In this document: piece by piece, positions 60,020 to 64,000 of the stretch | Layout: every line of letters starts with the position of its first letter | How positions within the stretch are numbered: position 1 is the first letter of the stretch | NCBI RefSeq assembly: GCF_009389715.1 | Contig: NC_052407.1 | Span: 9,086,475-9,150,474, forward strand | Direction of reading: 5' to 3' | Length of the DNA: 64,000 bases | Source of the DNA: Phoenix dactylifera | Lineage: Eukaryota; Streptophyta; Magnoliopsida; Arecales; Arecaceae | Notes under the pieces: model-generated | The model's input: only the letters and a program-made list of their open reading frames with translations | Databases searched by the model: none | What the model was told of the DNA's origin: nothing | Program-made: the position numbers and the translations under genes

Positions 60020-61030
60020 TCTTTATACAAAACCCAACCTGGTGCCATGCTTGATGTATCTCTTTTGATGCCAATTATTATTGGCTAAGACGGGTGTTTA
60101 ACATTATTCTAGCATAAACACATCCAAAGTTGTCGGAGTGCTATAAGTCTCGAAGAGCAATCAAGCATCATATCAGTCCAAAGCACCCCATCAAATTGGT
60201 CAGGCATGAATGAACCTATCTAACCTACAACTTCATTCATCTTCCAAGAGATGTATCTTGCTGCAAGAGGAATGCATCCTTCTATCAAACTCCAAATATT
60301 TTTGAAGCAGAGGTGAATATTTCTTAGACCACCCCTAGATCCAGCCAATTATTATAGAATTGCCCTAAATCAGAATGAAAAAAGCTCTCTAAATGCTAAA
60401 GCCAACCCAAGTGACCCTTCGCTCCTCTCTTAGAATTGAGGCCTCGAAAATTGGGCTACAACCAACTATGAGTCTAGAGTCCGAGCTTCTGATTACAAAG
60501 TTGTTCCATCTCTGCTACCACCATCCATCATATCTTCATCAAAGTTGGCCTTGACAAAACTTCAGTGGGTTCTACCGCAAGAGCTAAGATAGCGTCCCAA
60601 ATGTCTTGAGTTATCAAGAATTTTCCAGAAGGACCCGAATGGATAATCTCAGCATCCTACATTCGAGCCCTTTCCAAAATGAACCTTGCCGACCGAACTG
60701 CTTTTTCAAAAAGTTTAGGTATTTTCTGGCCAACTAGATATGATAGACAATATAGATAATTGTAAGTGTAACAAATCTGAAGGGCAGCCTACTAGAACTG
60801 CTCCTCAGGTACTCTATGAAGGTATCAACTGGATCGTTGTATAGAGCATCTTCTGAAAAATTGTAGCCAATCTCCGTACCCGCACCGTGTTTCCAAACTG
60901 AAAGAGGACATGATAATGTACCAAAAAAAGAGGACATGATAGATTCCACCGTCTCTCAGCGGGAGCAAATCACGGTAAGCTCAGAACGCATACGGTCGGA
61001 AGGCACCTCCAAATATCTTGAGAAACATGT
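60020..61030 (-). mobile_element. Degenerate L1-type LINE, zinc-binding and RNase H region
   Basis: On the minus strand, broken frames give LPSDRMRSEL-like and ETVESIMSS residues of the zinc-binding RT domain (about 61010-60925), then SVWKHG, a linker with FLITQDIWDAILALAVEP (about 60620-60567), and an RNase H start NFDEDMMDGGSRDGT (about 60545) with VIRSSDSRLIVG. Many stops are present. It is the same LINE class as at 4535, 5846 and 18469. Confidence 0.7.
60901..60941 (+). mobile_element. Ultra-short poly(A) insertion with 15-bp TSD
   Basis: AAAGAGGACATGATA occurs at 60901-60915 and exactly again at 60927-60941. The 11 bases between are ATGTACC plus four A, running into the A-start of the second copy. 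The inserted tail (TGTACC-A) matches that of the insertion at the CK2 start. It lies inside the older LINE remnant. Confidence 0.7.
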
Positions 61031-62036
61031 AGTAACAACGCAAGTGGCTTGGATGTATATCTGTATGGTAATTTATATGATATACAGCAGGCTTAGAGAC
61101 ATGCAGCACTGCCCGAGGAATCGCGATGCAAATTTCAGCTCTCGCTGGTTTTGGCTTAGGAAATGACAGCCTTTCCGATGAGAAATCCTTAATATAGGTG
61201 ATTTATGGCCAGCTTTACAAACAGCTGCAGCACCGTCCTAATGTCGGCAGATGTGAGGGCACTGCGATGCAGCTTTCAGCCCTCATTGTTTTTGGCTCAG
61301 AACGTAACAATGGGAAGCATCGCCGGCAGCTTTTCAGAACTCACTTATGTTTCTCGATATCGCCAGGCTACCTGGATCGAACCTACGTTGGAATAATAAG
61401 CAGGCAGTTAAGAGGTAGATCTTTCCAGACAAAAGAAAAATGATTACCAGAACCTGATACTGCCTATGCAGCGCAATTGCTGCCCGGAAACCAATTTTCC
61501 CCAGTAACTCAATTTCGAAAGAATGGAACTTTTTTTTTATTGCAGAAAAGGCTAAAAGAATAAGAGCCAAACGAGGAACCAGCATCATTTTCGGCTCACC
61601 GTGGGCAAGCTTTCTTTGAGCGGAGCATGCAAGGTTACTGACATTTCAACCAATATTTTAACGTCATTTATGCGACGTGACACATGGAAGCATTGGCGAA
61701 GTTATCATTTCAGGGAAAAACTGCCTCACAAACCCTTGTTAGTCGTCGGTGTCATGTTTTCTTTTTTCTTTTTCCTCACCTTTTCTACAAATTTCCAGGA
61801 AATCTGCATCCACAAAAAAATTTAAGCCATGAGAAAGAAACAGAACACAAGCAATGAGTTCAACAGGAAGGATGCCAGCTTTCTCCAATAGTTCGTAGGA
61901 CAACAGAATGGACTACAACATAAAGATGCACTCCACATAAATAGTCCAGGGGATAAAGTTTACATCCGTTAAATTATAAAACATATCCATATCTAATGTA
62001 ATTTAACTGGATAAGATTCTTCCTAATAGCTCGCTG
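61031..62036. other. Intergenic, imperfect direct repeats
   Basis: An imperfect 40-bp direct repeat (GCGATGCAAATTTCAGCTCT at about 61121 and GCGATGCAGCTTTCAGCCCT at about 61263) is present. No gene is recognised. The last part is the likely 3' UTR of the minus-strand gene that follows. Confidence 0.5.
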
Positions 62037-62156
62037 TTACTTCTTAAGGTGGGGAAAGCACTGATAGAGATCGGATTTTGGATGCTTTGCTTCAGCATGT
62101 TCTCTGCACTTCACTTCTGATGTGGTACAAATAAAGGTCTGCATGCATACCTTGCA
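62037..62156 (-). CDS. Last exon of small SERF/zf-met2-like zinc-finger protein
   Basis: The exon encodes the final 39 residues of a small protein like Arabidopsis At2g23090: CKVCMQTFICTTSEVKCREH, then AEAKHPKSDLYQCFPHLKK and stop TAA at 62039-62037. The Cys-x2-Cys and His-x5-His pattern is the C2H2-like zf-met2 finger. The family is about 75-80 residues with an N-terminal basic 4F5/SERF-like part; its exact role is unclear. The acceptor ATGCAG at 62157-62162 (minus sense) puts the exon in phase 0. The N-terminal exon with the start codon is not found between here and 64000, so the gene runs past the right edge. Confidence 0.88.
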   Translation of the reverse strand, partial: CKVCMQTFICTTSEVKCREHAEAKHPKSDLYQCFPHLKK

Positions 62157-62272
62157 CTGCATTCAGGTCAAAATAGCAATATGAATAATTGAAAAAAAGG
62201 CTTTCAAGCGGGAGACCTACAATACATAACAATGATGAAATTTTGGCTTATGATGATAACACAGTTCAACAC

Positions 62273-62326
62273 AAATCATAACAATTAGCCTGGAAATTCA
62301 AATCATAACAATTAGCCTGGAAATTC
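62273..62326. repeat. 27-bp perfect tandem duplication
   Basis: AAATCATAACAATTAGCCTG and seven more bases are repeated once in exact tandem (62273-62299, 62300-62326). Confidence 0.95.
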
Positions 62327-62755
62327 ATGGAATCGTAGCTCTGCACTCAAAAGCCAGAAAGAAAGTGTCATTAACGAGGTCTCTATCAGCAAGTTCAATG
62401 TTAAAAAGCAAAATTGTGAACAATAATCCTTCCCCCACAAGAGAGAAACCTACTTCACATTCAAGTATTCATATCAAAAACTCTTCATCGCCAATTTCTT
62501 TCCATATGTTTGCCTAAGGATAAGGGCAGCCTTGACACAATGTAATAATATAGAACTTATCTAATGTAAACAATAAATTATCTCATCAGAGAAATGAAAC
62601 AATGTAGCAAGGTATTGCTAAGGTACGTCCATGACACATACAATCCCTATATCTTAAGTTTTCTAGATCTGATATATTAGCATCAGAATTATAATTGTAA
62701 CCAAAACCATGATTAACTTGTTTGTGAATTTCTAAATGAACCATAAAATATCTCC

Positions 62756-62757
<2 letters not shown>

Positions 62758-62786
<29 letters not shown>
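62758..62786. repeat. (GA)n microsatellite
   Basis: About 14 GA units. The Ser-Leu repeat ORF on the minus strand is just this tract translated. Confidence 0.97.
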
Positions 62787-62791
<5 letters not shown>

Positions 62792-64000
62792 CTAACAATT
62801 CAGTAAAACTTTGCATTTCCATCAACATGACAGAACACTTGTTTGTAACCAGCTAGTAAAGAATCAGATGACCTGCTATTGTAGCTATAGTTGATGAGCT
62901 GGAATTGATGGAATTGAGCTAATAAGCCATATTTACCCTTGTAACCTCCATACAAAAAGCGCAATGGAAGAAGCTACCTATAGTTACCTTATATGATAGT
63001 ACAGATCTAACACACACAGCCGCATAGACCCATATAAGGATGTCCTTGACAATCAGTGATCATATTCCTCATCTAAAAGAAAATTTGTTTCCAAAAATTT
63101 AGTTTAGCCAAAACAAAATTACCAAAATGAATTTGGTAAATTCTACCTTATCTTTGTTTGATACAACCCTCACTCCAAGATACCTTGAACTTGATAATTC
63201 AAATACCCCACAAGTCCGAAGTTCAAAAAATTCTTGACCTGATGAAAACAGCCCTGGTTTGCAGCGCCATTGTACAACAGAGTCACTAGTTGGGTCTTTT
63301 AGGCAGCATGCAACTATTGCAAGTGTTATAATTAAGTGCAGCAAATCTATGCTCAAATCACTTTACAGATATTGCGAGTTACATAGATTTTATTTACCTC
63401 TTTAGCAAAGGTTAATGATGGTTAACCACCAACATAAATGGTCAACCAAAGTTGGCCATGCATGATGATCTTTGTCCTTGTCTTCCTCTAACATTATCAA
63501 AGGGTCAAATTTATCATGCCAGCTTCTTGCATGTTTTCTTTTTAATATTCGACTATTCATTGCTCCTATGGCCTTCAGTTTATTTCCTTTCACTGACTTG
63601 AAGTTGCAAAATTAACTTTGCTACTGACAAGTATGGAAAAACCAACTTGTTCCTTTTACTGCTCTGTACCCGATTTTTTGAATAACAATCCTCTACATAT
63701 AGATATAAACAAGTCATCTACTTCATAATTGACTGAAGCACTTGATCAACTACGGTTAGATGCTTTTTACTAATATACATGAAGCTTAAATTTACAATAG
63801 ATTTAGAATTAGTTAATTTATTTATTTCAATTTTTCATGTATTATATTACCGTTATAAGTATAGATATTTTACATTTCTTGCAAATTTGGTGCTCAGTGT
63901 TAGGGCTATTTTCTGGTGAGTCTTGGATACTTATTTCAGCAAGGCTGCATTTTCTTGCGAGATTAACCCAGATAAGAGTGGGGACAGTGGGTTATTCCAC

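Larger units (their letters stand above)
62157..64000 (-). other. Intron of the zf-met2-like gene, at least 1.8 kb
   Basis: No exon encoding the expected basic N-terminus (NxxKAxxAREKN-type) is visible. Contents are AT-rich with a 27-bp tandem duplication (62273-62326) and a (GA)n run (62758-62786). Minus-strand ORFs here show no motif. Confidence 0.6.

Noticed and set aside
62586-62828. 80-codon minus-strand ORF with Ser-Leu repeats
   Set aside because: It is the (GA)n microsatellite translated.

Overview
The window is nuclear DNA of a flowering plant, most likely a monocot and plausibly a palm; the species is an inference from the protein variants and the retroelement types. Genes are split by many GT-AG introns, introns reach several kb, the background is AT-rich, and LINE, copia, gypsy, TRIM and MITE insertions are everywhere.

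Layout. 1-11.3 kb: no secure gene; simple repeats, two degenerate minus-strand L1-type LINE tails (one with a 15-bp target-site duplication) and one weak minus-strand candidate exon. 11.5-12.1 kb: a two-exon plus-strand gene for a small plant-specific protein with a HELHRLYRVQ motif and LxLxL (EAR-like) motifs. 13.6-17.8 kb: a decayed minus-strand Ty1/copia element whose 3' end is replaced by a piece of a PPR gene. 18.5-20.5 kb: a plus-strand LINE with poly(A) and matching flanks. 20.9-33.2 kb: the gene for TFIID subunit TAF4 in 14 recognisable exons, with a frame disruption at its RST domain and TRIM, MITE and GTAC-rich elements in its introns. 33.56-44.78 kb: a nested retrotransposon unit inserted 384 bp after the TAF4 stop. 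It holds a partial minus-strand TRIM and a nearly complete Tat-type Ty3/gypsy element. The gypsy gag-pol frame has four nonsense codons, but the element also carries an intact three-exon antisense gene and a nine-copy 28-bp hairpin array. 46.2-59.6 kb: a complete ten-exon gene for the casein kinase 2 catalytic subunit. Its N-terminus was remodelled by an 18-bp poly(A)-tailed insertion. Its introns hold an organelle-like segment and two SINE-like repeats in opposite orientation. 60-61 kb: another LINE remnant. 62.0-64 kb: the last exon and part of an intron of a small minus-strand zinc-finger gene that continues past the right edge.

The three housekeeping-type genes (TAF4 in RNA polymerase II initiation, CK2 alpha as a pleiotropic Ser/Thr kinase, and a small SERF/zf-met2-like protein) are independent loci. 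The rest is dominated by retroelements at very different stages of decay. The most notable observations are the composite TRIM-gypsy insertion with one shared 5-bp duplication, the preserved antisense gene, a 9-bp loop inversion between the two gypsy LTRs, and two ultra-short poly(A)-tailed insertions, one of which sets the apparent CK2 start codon.
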